A DNA stretch of 64,000 nucleotides, from positions 2,937,001-3,001,000 of the forward strand of contig JAQFVV010006342.1 in NCBI GenBank assembly GCA_028023455.1. Reading direction: 5' to 3'. Made by a program: the position numbers and the translations under genes. Within the stretch, counting starts at the first letter, position 1, and every line of letters begins with the position of its first letter. Source of the DNA: Epiperipatus broadwayi (taxonomy: Eukaryota > Onychophora > Udeonychophora > Euonychophora > Peripatidae). Below are positions 1 to 11,555 of this stretch, piece after piece. The notes beneath the pieces are model-generated. The model did not search any database, was not told the DNA's origin, and saw nothing but the letters and a program-made list of their open reading frames with translations.

Positions 1-3000
1 GAAATTGAAGAACAATGTTGATGATAGAGATTGAGCTCTTAAACTATAAACTAATATTGTATTAAATGATAATAAGATAAACTAAATAAAATAGGGATTC
101 CAAGCTTGACAAAACCAGAATATTCACCATAAAGTCAAAACAAGCTATACATTTTAAGACAAAAGAAGCAATTTACACCTTAAAGTTTGATTGACTTTCA
201 TAAAACAGTGAATATAACATAACTCAAATCCAACTACAATAAATAATTGTAGATAATAAATTTACCATAAATTCAAACTCTATATTGGAAATTAATAACC
301 TATTCTTCTCAGGGTTTAAACAACTTAAATATTGTTATACAATATATACTTTGGTCAGTGAAAGGGATTTTGCCACTACCCAAATATAATGCATAAAACA
401 ACTCTTAATACAATATCGAGTTAACAAACAATATTTAGCAATTCCAAAGAAACTTTATAAACTCCATAACTATTATAAACTTTAAGCTTCAAGAAATATG
501 AATAACCTTTTAATAACTAAACACAATAACTTACAAACTTTCTTTTCTCAAATAATTATGAACAATGCGATCAAGATCGGTGAATGATAGATCTGCGGGT
601 TCAAATAAACTGATTAAATCAATATTAAGTGTTTATCTTTTAGTATATCATTTAAAAGAATATGCAACCTAGGTTAATAATATTTTGATTATTAAATGAT
701 GATGCCTTAGACATACTCTTAAACTATAGGGCTTAACAAAATTATTCTGGTATATTAACACATAGTTAAATATACTATATTGATTGATGATGATTTCAAT
801 ATAATCAGATGATATGTCGATAGCAATAACAATAATAATGTGTATGGTGATTAGCAATAAGACTACAGACAACTAAATAAATTTTTAACACAGCAAGATT
901 TATTTACACTATTTACAAATTTATTTCAGACACATTGCATGAAATATGACAGAGACATTATATAAAATCAAGTATGGAAAATAATTTATGTCCCATTGAC
1001 TACTCACATAGTATATAAGATAAACGAGTACAGTGATATTCATATTATCACTATCATTATTGGCTATGTTTCTATTATTTTATCTTATAGAATAGGAAGG
1101 TTAAACTCTATTTAAACTAAATTAGCACTCAAATTATAAAACAAAAGTGTATTTAAATCTTTGGGATACATGCAAATTTTAAAATCTAAAACTCAAAAGT
1201 TATAAAGTAGTGTATTATACTATAGCTATTTTATTTATCAGAATATGATAAGGACAATTATCATATGCAGCACCATTAACAATTATTATTATTTAATATG
1301 AAGAGATTTATTGTATTAATGTGGGGACAGAAATCAGAAGTCAAATGCATACATGACACCAAAACCTTGCCTAGGTCCACAACATATCATTCTAATCATT
1401 AACCTATCTTACTGATCCATCGGCAAATCACTGCCTGATGAAAATAAATCAACATTGTCCATGTGTATCTCTTGCTCTTCCATATAGAAGTTTTACAATC
1501 ACTAGTAAGTTTTGGTTGGTTTGTTTATAAACTGATGAAGATACTACATCATAAAGATACTATTCCAATTAGGCAAACACTATAGATAAACCAGTGTCCC
1601 TGAATCTAACTTTATCTTATCCTTGCTATTTAATTTTAAAATACTAAAACTTCAAATGCACGGTGGAAAACTAACTACATAACATCATGAGGGATCAAAC
1701 AATAAAGGGAGGCTCTACAAAACAACATGATAGTTGTACAATAATATGGCCAATTCTAATACCTTTTCATGGTACCAATGTGTGGACATTGTCTTATCAC
1801 AGGGAAATAGAATATGGATCATGGATATAATCTTCTCTTGGGATTCTCTATGCTAACTAAGCAATAACTTTTATCAGTTTCGACAATATAATCCTCTCAT
1901 GGAATCAGCAATGGGAAAGAGTACTCCATCTGCCCATGCACAATATCAATGATACTGTATTTGATGCCATTATATGTGGCACATACTTATCAGCTGAAAG
2001 CTGTCACAAATCCTTATCAATGCAATAGCAAGATAACATAATTCTAACAATATAAGTGGAAACATAAATATTCCATTTCACAATGCAAAAACTAATAGTG
2101 TATTAAACAAACCAACATGTAAGTCAATTGACCATTAACTCTTTTTAAAAATAATAATACTTTTGTTATAACAAGCAATACACACATAGACAATGAAGAT
2201 TAGCCTATATTTTATATTTAAAGTGGACATGCTAATTCATAGGCAAAATTTAATAAATGCTTATATCAAATATTTCATGTAATAAAACATGTCATTATAC
2301 TATATCTTTAACAAATTTTGTCTGTTTGTTTACCTTCAATAAAATATTAAAATCTATTTTAAAAGTGCGAGAGATGAATCTCTCTCTCTTTCTGTCTAGA
2401 TAAACGATATTTAATATATTTTCCCTCAACTGGTAAAATAACACACAATATATATATATAAAATATAATAAGTGTATATATCTTTATACATCTATTTGTC
2501 CTTAACTAAATATATTTTCATACCATAATAAAACAAAAATCCCTGAATAATACATTATAAACAGTATATTACAATACTAAACATAAGCAATAAATAAAAA
2601 AAACGAACATTTTCTCCCATTATATTTTATCTTCATTAGTTCAAAATTTGTTCCAGCATTATGAGCTGAATGATAAGGAAACTGATATTAGGAGCAAAAC
2701 ATCTCACGATTATTATGTTCGATCCTGGCATAGTTAAACAAAACTCAAACACTTCCAAAACTCTGTAGCACAATTAAAAATATAATGTTCATTCACACTT
2801 TGTGTAGATAATTTTCCTTAAAATGAAATTATAGGTTTAGTATGATTAACAAGATAAACTTTTTAAAATCGTTTATTGATTTATTTATTCTTTTTCATTT
2901 GCAGTAATATCTGTAATAATTTTAAAATGATCTTGGCATTTTTAAAACGGTTAAACTATTGTTAATTCGCATGTTACACAATAAAAATTAAGAAGTAAAT

Positions 3001-3140
3001 ATTTATTTATTTCTATCAGCAAATTAATATTTTTTTTTTTTTTATAATACTAGGAAGAATTTATTCAATCATTAGCAATTATAAATACGATATCCTTGGG
3101 CATTTATAATACTGTAACTTTTCCATTTTCAATAACTAAG
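1..3140. repeat. Large dispersed repeat, copy 1 (truncated by the window edge)
   Basis: This block aligns by eye, in the same orientation, with 57430-60500. Shared landmarks run in the same order, such as AATATTCACCATAAAGTCAA near 109, GTGAATGATAGATCTG near 578, CTAGGTCCACAAC near 1370, GTGGAAACATAAATATTCCA near 2056 and ATAAATACGAT near 3083. Similarity fades near 3140. No intact reading frame is present. A short stretch on the minus strand near 1690-1785 reads similarly in both copies (LLYNYHVV), which hints at an old coding region, but I do not recognise the protein. The class of element is unknown. Confidence 0.75.
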
Positions 3141-4354
3141 CAAAAATTAGCACTAAACAAAATTCGCAGACGATTTTTCTTCTTTAATAAGAATTGGAAA
3201 TAAGTTCATGCATTTGTTTCTTTTTAAATTGATTAAACTTTATACTACTTAAGACTAGTAATTTATCATATTTGCACTATTCCAGTTTATTATTAGTAAA
3301 GTGTTAATAATATTTTTTTTTCAATTATTATTTAGTCTTTAATATCTTATAATTAAATTACCATTTTCTGATAATTATAATATTTATACCTATAGGTATA
3401 TATTTGAAACACCTCATAATCCCTTTAAATAAATAAAAGCTTGAATTTAAACTTTTATATACTTAAAAGAGGAATGTAGCTGAAATAATATAGCTATGGA
3501 GTGTTTCAAATATTTTATATAGATTTATGCATTGTTTCTATTTCATATAATATGTGTATGAATATTGAACATCATTTACATAAATCTTATCTCATTAGAT
3601 TTGTAGGTTGCAAATATATTGTAGAAAGTATTCTTACATAATATTATTATTTATCAAATATTTGTATTTTCCAAATAAATTTTTTAAAGCCATTATTCTT
3701 CTCTATTAAATATTTTCCAAGCATATATTTAAATAAATCCATGAAAACAATTTTTTTACCATATGTATAAACTAGCTGTTCCAGTGAAAATATGACCAGT
3801 TCTCTTTCCAAGTTGCTCTCAGCACTATCTCTGAATTACTATATGTGTTTTGTAGCAACATAATTTAGCTAGTCATCACAAAAATTTTAATGTGCTAGTA
3901 TGTCTGGATTTCTTACTTTCATGATTGTTTGCATTGCTCTCCCTGCCATCATGAAATCTTGTAAATCACTTGAAAACATTCTCGCAACTTACGGCTTCAC
4001 TGCCACACACAATTTTGAATCATTTCAAATGTTTCAGTGACAGTTTTTGCCCAGTTTAGAATAAAATTTAATGTTAATGCATAGTTTCATCATGGATTAA
4101 AATACAAAACATTATTTTATGTTATAACTTGACTTAAAATTTTTGTGGTGAATTTCTAAGTACATTGATAGAGAGATGGAGATGCAACCAGCTTGGAGAC
4201 AGAACCAGTCATCTTTTCACTGAAACATACTGTATATATTTCACATACTATTAAATTTTTATCTACATATATATTATGCTTTTAAATGTGTATGTTACAA
4301 TATATTTATCATGTATGTATGAACATGCTTGTGTTTATTTAATATCATCTAGAT
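3141..4354. other. AT-rich non-coding stretch, nothing recognised
   Basis: I see homopolymer runs, short TA-rich stretches and no coherent open reading frame or repeat copy. It lies between the large repeat and the first hAT remnant. Confidence 0.5.
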
Positions 4355-5428
4355 CAGGGGTGGGGCCATAAATCAATCCAGTTCTCAATCCAGGACCCCA
4401 GACATTTTCAAAAATATATATAAAATGGACCTGTATAAAATTTATATTGAAACATGCATGTAGTGCAAATATCGAATTAAGAGTTAAGTAAAATAAAATA
4501 TTTATTTTTTTAACTATATTTTTTCACCTCTTCAACCTTTTTAATAGTTCTACTTCATTCTATCAGAGATGCAATATTCCAATAAATTATTTACATTGTG
4601 TGGCCTATTTTATTATGGATTTAATCTATAATGCTGGGAGCATTTTGTCTGTTTTTACAGTGATTTTTGCAGACGAACATAACTCAAATTTTATTTCATT
4701 TTATTATTATTTTGTATTTAATTTTTCTTATTAGAATGGCTACATTGAGTAAGATTAGAAAAATTATACAGAAAATCATGCATTGCAAAACTAATGGACC
4801 AGTGCATTTTTTTTTTTTTTTATAGAAAGAAATAGCAAATCAATGTTATGTCTGGAAAGTGTTTCAGTTAATAAAAATTAAGAGGTATTTATCAAATCAT
4901 TCTGATTACAACAGGGAAAAAATATTAAAATAGAAAACTTGAAAGGTGTTTCATCAAGTAACTGACCTGTTTTATAAAAAGTACAAACAAGTCATAAATT
5001 CTGTGAAAGCAAGTTATTTAAAAAAAAATAAAAAGCAAAAATTTGAAGCCATCTTCTGGTGAGCTTATAAAAGACTGCACCCTAGCTGCTGTAGAATTAA
5101 TCTATCTAGAACATGAAAAGAATTTTTTGAGGATATAAATATTCACAAAGATAGATATGAAGCAAATTGAAAAAATTATCATTAAATGTGGAACAGTCAT
5201 TAATAATAATGATAGAATTTTTTTTTAATTCACAAAAAAAATTATTGCTCGAATTTAAAATGAGAAAGTTAAAATTGGTTTATCAGTTGAAAAGATTGTC
5301 CACTTTTAATGATTAGAGGTAATTAAATTTTTGACCAAATTTAGCAGGCTAATTTATTAAGTCAATAATTTATGTGATCCACAGATGTTATCAAATGGGT
5401 CTTGGCAGAAAAAGGTTCCCCACCCCTG
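4355..5428 (+). mobile_element. Decayed hAT element with CAGGGGTGGGG termini
   Basis: The left end begins CAGGGGTGGGG and the right end closes CCCCACCCCTG, perfect 11-bp terminal inverted repeats of hAT type. Inside, after about 4740 on the plus strand, broken frames resemble the N-terminal part of a BED-finger hAT transposase: MATLSKIRK, then a cysteine-containing stretch followed by KRYLSNHSDYN, and a MWN-like segment. Frames are interrupted by many stops and shifts. The 8 bases outside the left end are ATCTAGAT, while those on the right are ATGTTGCA, so a target duplication cannot be shown. Confidence 0.6.
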
Positions 5429-5869
5429 ATGTTGCATAGGAGAAAAAATAATGATAACAGCAAACTCAATGCCTGTAAGAATTCCAAAATTCTGCTATTA
5501 TATTATATTTTTTAAAAAACGGTACGCATCAACAGATCTTATAAATTTAGATTGACCTTTACTCTTTGATTAAGAATACCTATTTACTAATCACTATTCA
5601 ATAGCTAACTGATTTTGCTATGGACTTCTTAAATTAAAGGAAATGTCAAGATTTGCTTATCTAGATCAGTGTTTCTCAACTAACTACATGCTGGGAACAT
5701 TATATTTTTAAATTTTTTTTATTACGAACCAAATGAAATATATAACAATAAATAGAAGAAACAGTGGGTTTTTTTAATATTAAAATATAAACAAATTTGA
5801 TATATATATTTTCAAAGAATGATAAATAAACCATAGAATATTTGACAAAACTGTATAAAAGTTAATTAA

Positions 5870-6187
5870 CTAACAAAATATTAAACTAATAATAAACCAA
5901 TCTGAAGAAAAACAAAGAATAATATTTAAATAACTGAACAAAGTATAATTATAAATATGAAAACAAAAACTATAATATGATTGTTGCCGATTCTTTTCAG
6001 TAATTAAATTACCAAGATTTGGAGATATATTTGTGACTGCTAAGTGCAAAGCTGAATTTATTAATAAACGATTTCTTTCTTTTGATTTTATAAGTGTCAT
6101 TGCAGAAAATGTCACTTCACATAAATATTTGGTCGAAAATGGCAATAACAATCTTAAGGCTAAATTTGTGTAATTCTGAATATTCAC
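5870..6187 (-). pseudogene. hAT transposase C-terminal dimerisation segment
   Basis: This 105-residue frame contains STKYLCEVTFSAMTLIKSKE and RNRLLINSALHLAVTNI. It is the conserved C-terminal block of ZBED5-type hAT transposases (usually TTYLCE-GFSA-KTKYRNRL-LR-TNI-P). In the intact family this region mediates dimerisation and carries part of the catalytic fold. The reading frame runs on past the family's usual end, and the missing upstream parts are in other frames, so it is a fragment rather than a working gene. Confidence 0.85.
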
Positions 6188-6880
6188 TCTTAATTTTAAC
6201 CTAAAATTGAGTTATACTTGTCAAATTAAATAATAATTTTAATGTACCATTGCAAATTAATCTATTAATTTTTCTTATTCCAAATCAGGTTATTTTCTTG
6301 TTCAATAAACGGATTTAAAATCCACATTTTGCCTTTCCATGTGTTTTCTTTTTGTTGTTGATAATATTGATCAAATGTAACAGTCTTGTTAAATCTCCAT
6401 AAACAGTATTTTTTAATTCATCAATATTTGTATCAGCTTCATCAATTCTGAAAATGAATGAAATGTCTTAGTTTTTTTCTTTTATATACTTATACCATAG
6501 TTTTAACTTTTTCTTGAATGCTTCAGTTTTATTCCATAAATCAGAAGTAGTAGTATTCCCTTACAGGCTTAAATTTAGTTCATTTACTAATGAAAATATT
6601 TTTGACAGGTAGCAATTCAATGGTTGTCATGGAAAATGTTGCTCAATTTTGAATTTTTTTTTCTAGAAATGTTTCAGCTTTTCTCAATTCATGAAATTTT
6701 GTTAATATTTTCTCTCTTGACAACCATCGTGCTTCTGCATGAAGTAGTAAATGTTCATGTCCAAATCCCATTTCATTGTATAAACTTGAAAATAGTCTTG
6801 AATTTAGTGTGTTGTATTTAATAAAATTTATTATTTTACTTTATTGAGTAAGAATATTGTTCAAGTCAGGAGAAAATTTT

Positions 6881-7343
6881 TTAGCAACAAAATGCACATT
6901 GAGTAAAAATCATTTTGTTGGCCACTACTTCATTAATTTTTTTTGCAATTCCTGAATGTTTTCCAGTCATACTTGCTGTTCCATCAGTACCTAAGCCAAC
7001 ACAGTTTTTCCAATTATGTGCGTTATTATCAATGTAATTTATCAATTGCTTTAAATATATCTGAATTAGTTGTGTAATTAGGAAGTTCAACCAAACAAAA
7101 AAAATTCTTTTACATAATGTACTTTGTAATCAACATAACGAATATAACATAAAGTATGGCTTTATTGATAACATCTATAGATTTGTTTATTTGAATTGCG
7201 AATAGTAATTTGCTTACTTTTTGAATTAATTGATCTTCAACATCAATCACTAATTCATTATATCTGTGTTGAATAATATTATTAGAAAGCCACAAAGTTT
7301 TCATTTTGTCTCCAACAACCATATCTAGGATTTCAGAGCACAT
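6881..7343 (-). pseudogene. hAT transposase central fragments
   Basis: Two pieces read on the minus strand. The first (7110-7343) has MCSEILDMVVGDKMKTLWLS and QRYNEL-like sequence, then FAIQINKSIDV, matching the family block around FALQLDESTDV. In the family's usual residue order the acidic D and E of DEST are catalytic or near-catalytic; here they read N and K (INKSIDV), so this copy has lost them. The second (6881-7090) has NCVGLGTDGTASMTGKHSG, matching the TDGA-SMTG block. A frameshift separates them near 7095. Confidence 0.8.
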
Positions 7344-7352
7344 GTCTATTAA

Positions 7353-7570
7353 ACATAGTTTAATTAAATTTTTGGCAATAGATTATTGTTTTTTGCATAT
7401 AGCAATTTTTAAAGCAACTAAATATGATGTTTTTACTAGAGATTTATCAACCAAAAGAAATTTTTTTAAAGATTTTTGTTTTTTCAATTCAACACTTGTA
7501 CATTCAAAAAAATCCAGTGACTTATTTTGTAGATTTGAATGTTTGGTCTGTAAATGACACATTAATTTTA
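7353..7570 (-). repeat. Duplicated transposase segment (second copy at 8672-8892)
   Basis: This stretch is a roughly 90 percent match, by eye, to 8672-8892. Both read on the minus strand as transposase sequence around MCHLQTKHSNLQNKSLDFFE. The copy at 8672-8892 continues into upstream transposase sequence; this one stops and is followed by the hammerhead repeat cluster. A 13-base string, TCTATTAAACATA or a near match, occurs at 7345, 7575 and 8660, at each junction. Confidence 0.8.
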
Positions 7571-7715
7571 CATGTCTATTAAACATTTGAAAAACAGGCA
7601 TTCTTCATATACCAAGAGCTTAATTGTAAATATAGAGGATTTGAACATAGACTTTCAAGCATCCTTCAACTAATCACATCTCATACTACTGATACACATG
7701 ACCACACATGTAGAA

Positions 7716-7774
7716 AAGATAAATAATCATATTTCGTGCTGAACCAGCACTCGTCAGTTGGTCCAGATTATCAT
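7716..7774 (-). ncRNA. Hammerhead ribozyme, cleavage site deleted
   Basis: Read on the minus strand: stem I 5' arm GATAATC-TGG-ACCAA, then CTGACGA (position 7 may be any base), a perfect six-pair stem II GTGCTG-GTT-CAGCAC, then GAAA. About ten bases that should hold the AUA cleavage triplet and the TTGGT arm are missing, so the sequence goes straight from GAAATAT to GATTATTTATC. The catalytic core bases survive, but it cannot cut itself. Confidence 0.75.
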
Positions 7775-8501
7775 CTCCCACATATATATATATAATCAAT
7801 GCTGAGTTTATATTAAGATAGTAAATCTTCATACTTTAATGGACAGGTTTTAATCTACTCCAACTCCCCAGCCATTCATACCATAGAAAATCTGATGATG
7901 AAAAGCTCAAATCCCATGCTGATACCAATATTATTGCCACACCCATGTTATGGTATGGATAGCTGGAGGCTGAAGTAGATTGAAGCCTGTCCATTAAAGT
8001 ATAAAGATTTTCTATCTTAATATAAACTGAGCACTGATTATATATATATGTATGGTAGATGATAATCTGGACCAATACTAAATGTATATATTGGTGATTA
8101 TTTATCTTTTCTGCATGTGTGTGGTCATGGGTATCATTGGTATGAGATAGTGTGGATAGTTGAAGGGTGCTTGAAAGTCTGTGTTCAAATCCCCTATGTT
8201 TACAATTAAGCTCCATGTACCTGAAGAATGCTTGTATTTCAAATATTACACATTAAGCATGCATTCTACCCATTCCTCTTCTATGTATTTAAATGGATAA
8301 GGTCCTATACGTGAGGGGTCAGAGTGACTTGGGGGCAACCTGGGCATAGCAATAATATTGGCATCAGCATGGGATTTGGGCTTACCATTATCAGATTTTC
8401 AATGTTTTGGATGGTTGGAGTAGATTGAAGCCTGCTCATTGAAGTATGAAGATTTGCTATCTTAATAACTGAGCACTAATTATATATGTGTGTGGAAGAT
8501 G

Positions 8502-8560
8502 ATAATCTGGACCAACTGATGAGTGCTGGTTCAACGCGAAATACATATATTGGTGATTAT
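8502..8560 (+). ncRNA. Type I hammerhead self-cleaving ribozyme
   Basis: Stem I 5' arm is ATAATC (8502-8507), bulge TGG, ACCAA (8511-8515). The core is CTGATGA (8516-8522). Stem II is 8523-8537 with loop GTT; it has five pairs including one G-U, and one C-A mismatch. GAAA is 8538-8541. Stem III is tiny, formed within 8541-8548. The AUA triplet ends at 8549, so cleavage is predicted between 8549 and 8550. Stem I 3' arm is TTGGT (8550-8554) and GATTAT (8555-8560), exactly complementary to the two 5' parts. All invariant core bases are present. The very short stem III is typical of ribozymes in Penelope-like elements and animal retrozymes. Activity is inferred, not shown. Confidence 0.85.
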
Positions 8561-8659
8561 GTATCTTTTCTACATGAGCGTGGTCATTTGTATTAATGGT
8601 ATGAGATAGTGTGAATAGTTTAAGGATGCTTGAAAGAGTGTGTTAAAATTCCCTATATA

Positions 8660-9165
8660 TCTATTAAACATAGATTAATTAACTTTTTGGCAGTAGAATA
8701 CTGTTTTTTTCATGTAGCAATTCTTAAAGCAACTAAATATGATGTTTTTACTAGAGACTTATCAACTAAAAGAAATTTTTAAAAAGATTTTTGTTTTTTC
8801 AATTCAGAACTTTTACGTTCAAAAAAATCCAGTGACTTATTTTGTAGATTTGAATTTTTGGTCTGTAAATGACACATTAATTTTGCTGGATTCATACTTT
8901 CATTGAATAAAATTTCTCTGCAAATAATGCATTAAAGACAGAGTAAATTTTCTTCCGAGTTAAGCCAGGAAATAAAACAAAATTTTAAATATCAGGATTG
9001 AATTAACAAACAATAGTACATTCTGCCCGAGGTGAATCATTTTATAAATAAATCTTATTTTCATTAGCATTCAAATTACTTGCTTTTTGGAAAAAAGTCT
9101 GCAATAGTTTTTGATGTTTTCTTGTTATTATTCATTTTTAAATGGCTAAAATTTATCAAAAAAAT
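8660..9165 (-). pseudogene. hAT transposase N-terminal BED-finger region
   Basis: On the minus strand broken frames read, in order, FISWLNSEEN, CIICREILFNESMNPAKLMC and HLQTKNSNLQNKSLDFFE. This is the BED-type zinc finger of ZBED5-like transposases: C-x2-C here, then the paired H of CHLQTKH or CHLQTKN. The family's FGF-W---E--P-C-VC pattern is visible upstream with a stop between. In this copy the second zinc histidine reads N, while the duplicate at 7383-7570 keeps H. Confidence 0.75.
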
Positions 9166-9427
9166 AAATACAAGTATTGAATATATTTTGATTTATAGTA
9201 CACCTATTATACAGTAATTCCTATCACTGCATGCCAGTGCAATTCCAATTGTCTGGCTATGGCAAACTACATAATACATTTGACTAATAACTGTTACTTT
9301 ATTTTTGTACATATCAAAGTCCATCTCAGTGCATAAAGTGTGCATGCACAAAATTTTTAATAGAGCAGTGTTTTTACTGTGAAGTTACTGTTATTATGAA
9401 ATAGAAACTTTTTTGTATTTAAAACAG

Positions 9428-9745
9428 GCAAAACTCTCCATACAGTAGTGCCACTCACTGCAAGACAGAGTAATCAATGGATGCAAGAAGGTTTATGCAT
9501 AAAATCCCTATCTAGTGCCTACTCATCCAATATCCCCAGACTAGTTTCTAGCTTGTGGCTTTCATCAATGAGAAGCTTTGCATCTGAGAATGTGCAGTTT
9601 CAAAGACTCCTCAATGATGAAAGCCACAAGCTAGAAACTAATGTGGGGATATTGAATGAGTAGGCACTAGATAGGGATTTTATGCACAAACCATCTTGCA
9701 TTCATTAATTACTGTGGCTTGCACTGAGTGGCACAACAGCTTGAG
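9428..9745. mobile_element. Fold-back MITE (family also at 36985, 39176 and 47876)
   Basis: The left arm (GGCAAAACTCTCCATACAG onwards, about 9428-9575) is the inverse of the right arm (about 9612-9745), with a loop of about 40 bases. Shared blocks include CTAGCTTGTGGCTTTCATC against its complement near 9619, and AAAATCCCTATCTAGTGCC against its complement near 9665. No protein is encoded. It sits inside the hAT transposon, upstream of its transposase, so it arrived later. Confidence 0.8.
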
Positions 9746-10000
9746 CAAGCATAAGAAATGGTGATCATGTGATTTTTTGTATTTCTTGTAGTGTTTTGTT
9801 TTTTAGTTTATTTTTGAGAATAAAAGAACTAACAAATAAAAGAAAATCTTAGAATTGAATTAAAGTTAAATTTAATAAAATTAGTCATAATTTAAAAGAT
9901 TATAAAAAAATATGTAATAAATATGATATGAAAAAATTTATAAGCTTTTTGCAAACCCCAAAAATCTGTGGACTATCAGTTGAGAAACACTAATCTAGAT

Positions 10001-10597
10001 TTGAATTGCAGTACATTGCAAACACACTTTATTTTGACTGTAATTTTTTATCTTTGTCAGTTTGATATTGAATTTGTTTTGGTACTACTGTTTGACTTTC
10101 TAAATTCAAGTTCACTAATTATTTTGATGAGTTGTTATTTTGATTTGCAATAATTTTCTGTAATTATTGGAAGTTATTCAATTTGACTTATTGAAATGGA
10201 ATTTTTGTGTAGTAGATGAGTTGAATGAACATCATAGAGCATTCAATCCATCATTTTGGATGCTCAGATAACAGGAAATAGGTGATTTTTATTTATGTCA
10301 TTATTTTTTTTTTTTAAATAAGGTTAATGGGTAATATTTATTTGGTATGGATTTATTTGTTTTGGTTAGACACCCCAGGAAAATGTTTTGATTTAATGCA
10401 GATAAATGTTGATGAGGGAACTTAAAAGCTCATTTCTGCCTCTCTTGCTTATTTAAGTATAATAGTAATTGATTGTATTGAAAAAAAAAAAAAAAACGAT
10501 TGTGGTAATTAATTGTAATGGAGATGACACTTTAGATTGGAATAGTATTTTTTTTAAAGAAAAGTAATATATTTTTCTGTAAAAATTAATTTAAAAA
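10001..10597. other. AT-rich stretch, nothing recognised
   Basis: It lies between the hAT element and the LTR retrotransposon. There are A and T homopolymers and no supported gene. Confidence 0.5.
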
Positions 10598-10599
10598 CA

Positions 10600-11555
10600 A
10601 TATTGTATTCTTGCTTTGTCCTTGAAATATTATTCTTTTAGTATCAGCAAGGTAGCTACAATAACTTTATTAAAAGATAAAATCAAATGATAAAGAAATA
10701 AGCTCACAAGAGGAAAATTTTGAAGAAAATTCAGAACAGGAAAGCAATAGAAATTCAGAAACAGGTTAAAGTATGAATTCCGTAGATACGGTTTATACAA
10801 TGATATGGCAACATGGATGAAGTTCTAAGGATCTGTGAATTAAAGGTCTTGGCAATTCAAAGACTCTTATGAATCAATGGAGAAGACTAGGGTTATTGAC
10901 TGCAGTATGATCTCAAGATTTCTTTAAACAAATGTAGCAGATGATCAGTCACCTGCATTTTTTTTTCTTTATATAAAATTTAAAAAAACTATAGCAGTTT
11001 AACCTCAACAACGCATGTTTATTGACTTGCAAATGAATGTCTATAAATAAAAGGATAAATAATAATTAAAAATTACTTCATAATCTCTAAAGTCCATTAT
11101 AATCTGTCAATGTATGAATTAATTTATTCATACACATAGTAATTAAATATAGACCAATCTCTAAAGTCCATTATAATCTGTCAATGTATGAATTAATTTA
11201 TTCATACACATAGTAATTAAATATAGACCATTACCCACACAGTTATTTGTATATCTTATATATATGACGATTCTATAATAATCATTTATTATTCAGTCTG
11301 CACTCTGCTGATGACTATCTATATTTTTAATATATTAGCCTGCATTTGAGTAGACCATGGCAGATTTTTATATCAGTCCTTCCTATATAATCTGTGTTCA
11401 TTTGCATAAATTATCTTTTTATTATCATTTGACGATATTCTGGTTTGTATGTAAATGTTTTTAGAAAGAATGCTAATCAAGGATAATTATACATATATTG
11501 TCTATGTAATTTACAAAAATTTAGTAAACTTTATTTAACAATTTAATTATATATA
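10600..11555 (-). mobile_element. LTR of a minus-strand Ty3/gypsy element (downstream LTR)
   Basis: Similarity with 14240-14815 runs from about TCCTTGAAATATT through TTTATTGACTTGCAAATGAA to ACAATTTAATTATA near 11550. This copy is longer because of an insertion of about 320 bp (near 10676-10993) and a 74-bp tandem duplication at 11082-11229. Exact LTR ends could not be set; values are approximate. Confidence 0.65.
11082..11229. repeat. 74-bp perfect tandem duplication
   Basis: AATCTCTAAAGTCCATTATA starts at 11082 and again at 11156; the second unit ends at 11229. The other LTR at 14240-14815 has only one unit, so the duplication arose after the two LTRs separated. Confidence 0.9.

Larger units (their letters stand above)
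7584..8645. mobile_element. Cluster of hammerhead (retrozyme-like) repeats, head to head then tandem
   Basis: From 7584 to about 7945 the unit runs on the minus strand. From about 7945 to 8645 it runs on the plus strand, with unit landmarks TGGTATGG at 7951 and TGTTTTGG at 8403, about 452 bp apart. The inverted junction could fold as a hairpin of about 300 bp. Each unit contains a hammerhead ribozyme region or its remnant, then a tRNA B-box-like stretch (near 8180, GTTCAAATCCCC). Ribozyme sites are 7716-7774 (minus, cleavage site deleted), 8062-8100 (plus, core deleted) and 8502-8560 (plus, core present). Long frames read through this block are not genes. Confidence 0.8.
5667..9992 (-). mobile_element. 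hAT (Buster/ZBED5-type) transposon, about 4.3 kb, inactive
   Basis: The left end starts CAGTGTTTCTCAACT and the right end is AGTTGAGAAACACTA, an inverted repeat with one terminal mismatch. Both sides carry the same 8-bp target duplication ATCTAGAT (5659-5666 and 9993-10000), the hAT hallmark. The coding strand is minus. In order from the N-terminus it has a BED-like zinc finger region (8660-9165), central parts (7110-7343, 6881-7090) and the C-terminal hAT dimerisation segment (5870-6187). The protein resembles the ZBED5 lineage. Stops, frameshifts, an internal duplication and insertions of two other repeats (7584-8645, 9428-9745) have destroyed it. Confidence 0.88.

Noticed and set aside
4200-4354. 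Target duplication for the hAT element at 4355
   Set aside because: ATCTAGAT on the left is not matched by ATGTTGCA on the right, so I do not claim one.
7836-8216. 126-codon open frame on the minus strand
   Set aside because: It reads straight through the ribozyme repeat in an inverted junction, has low-complexity composition and matches no family; the DNA is explained by the repeat.
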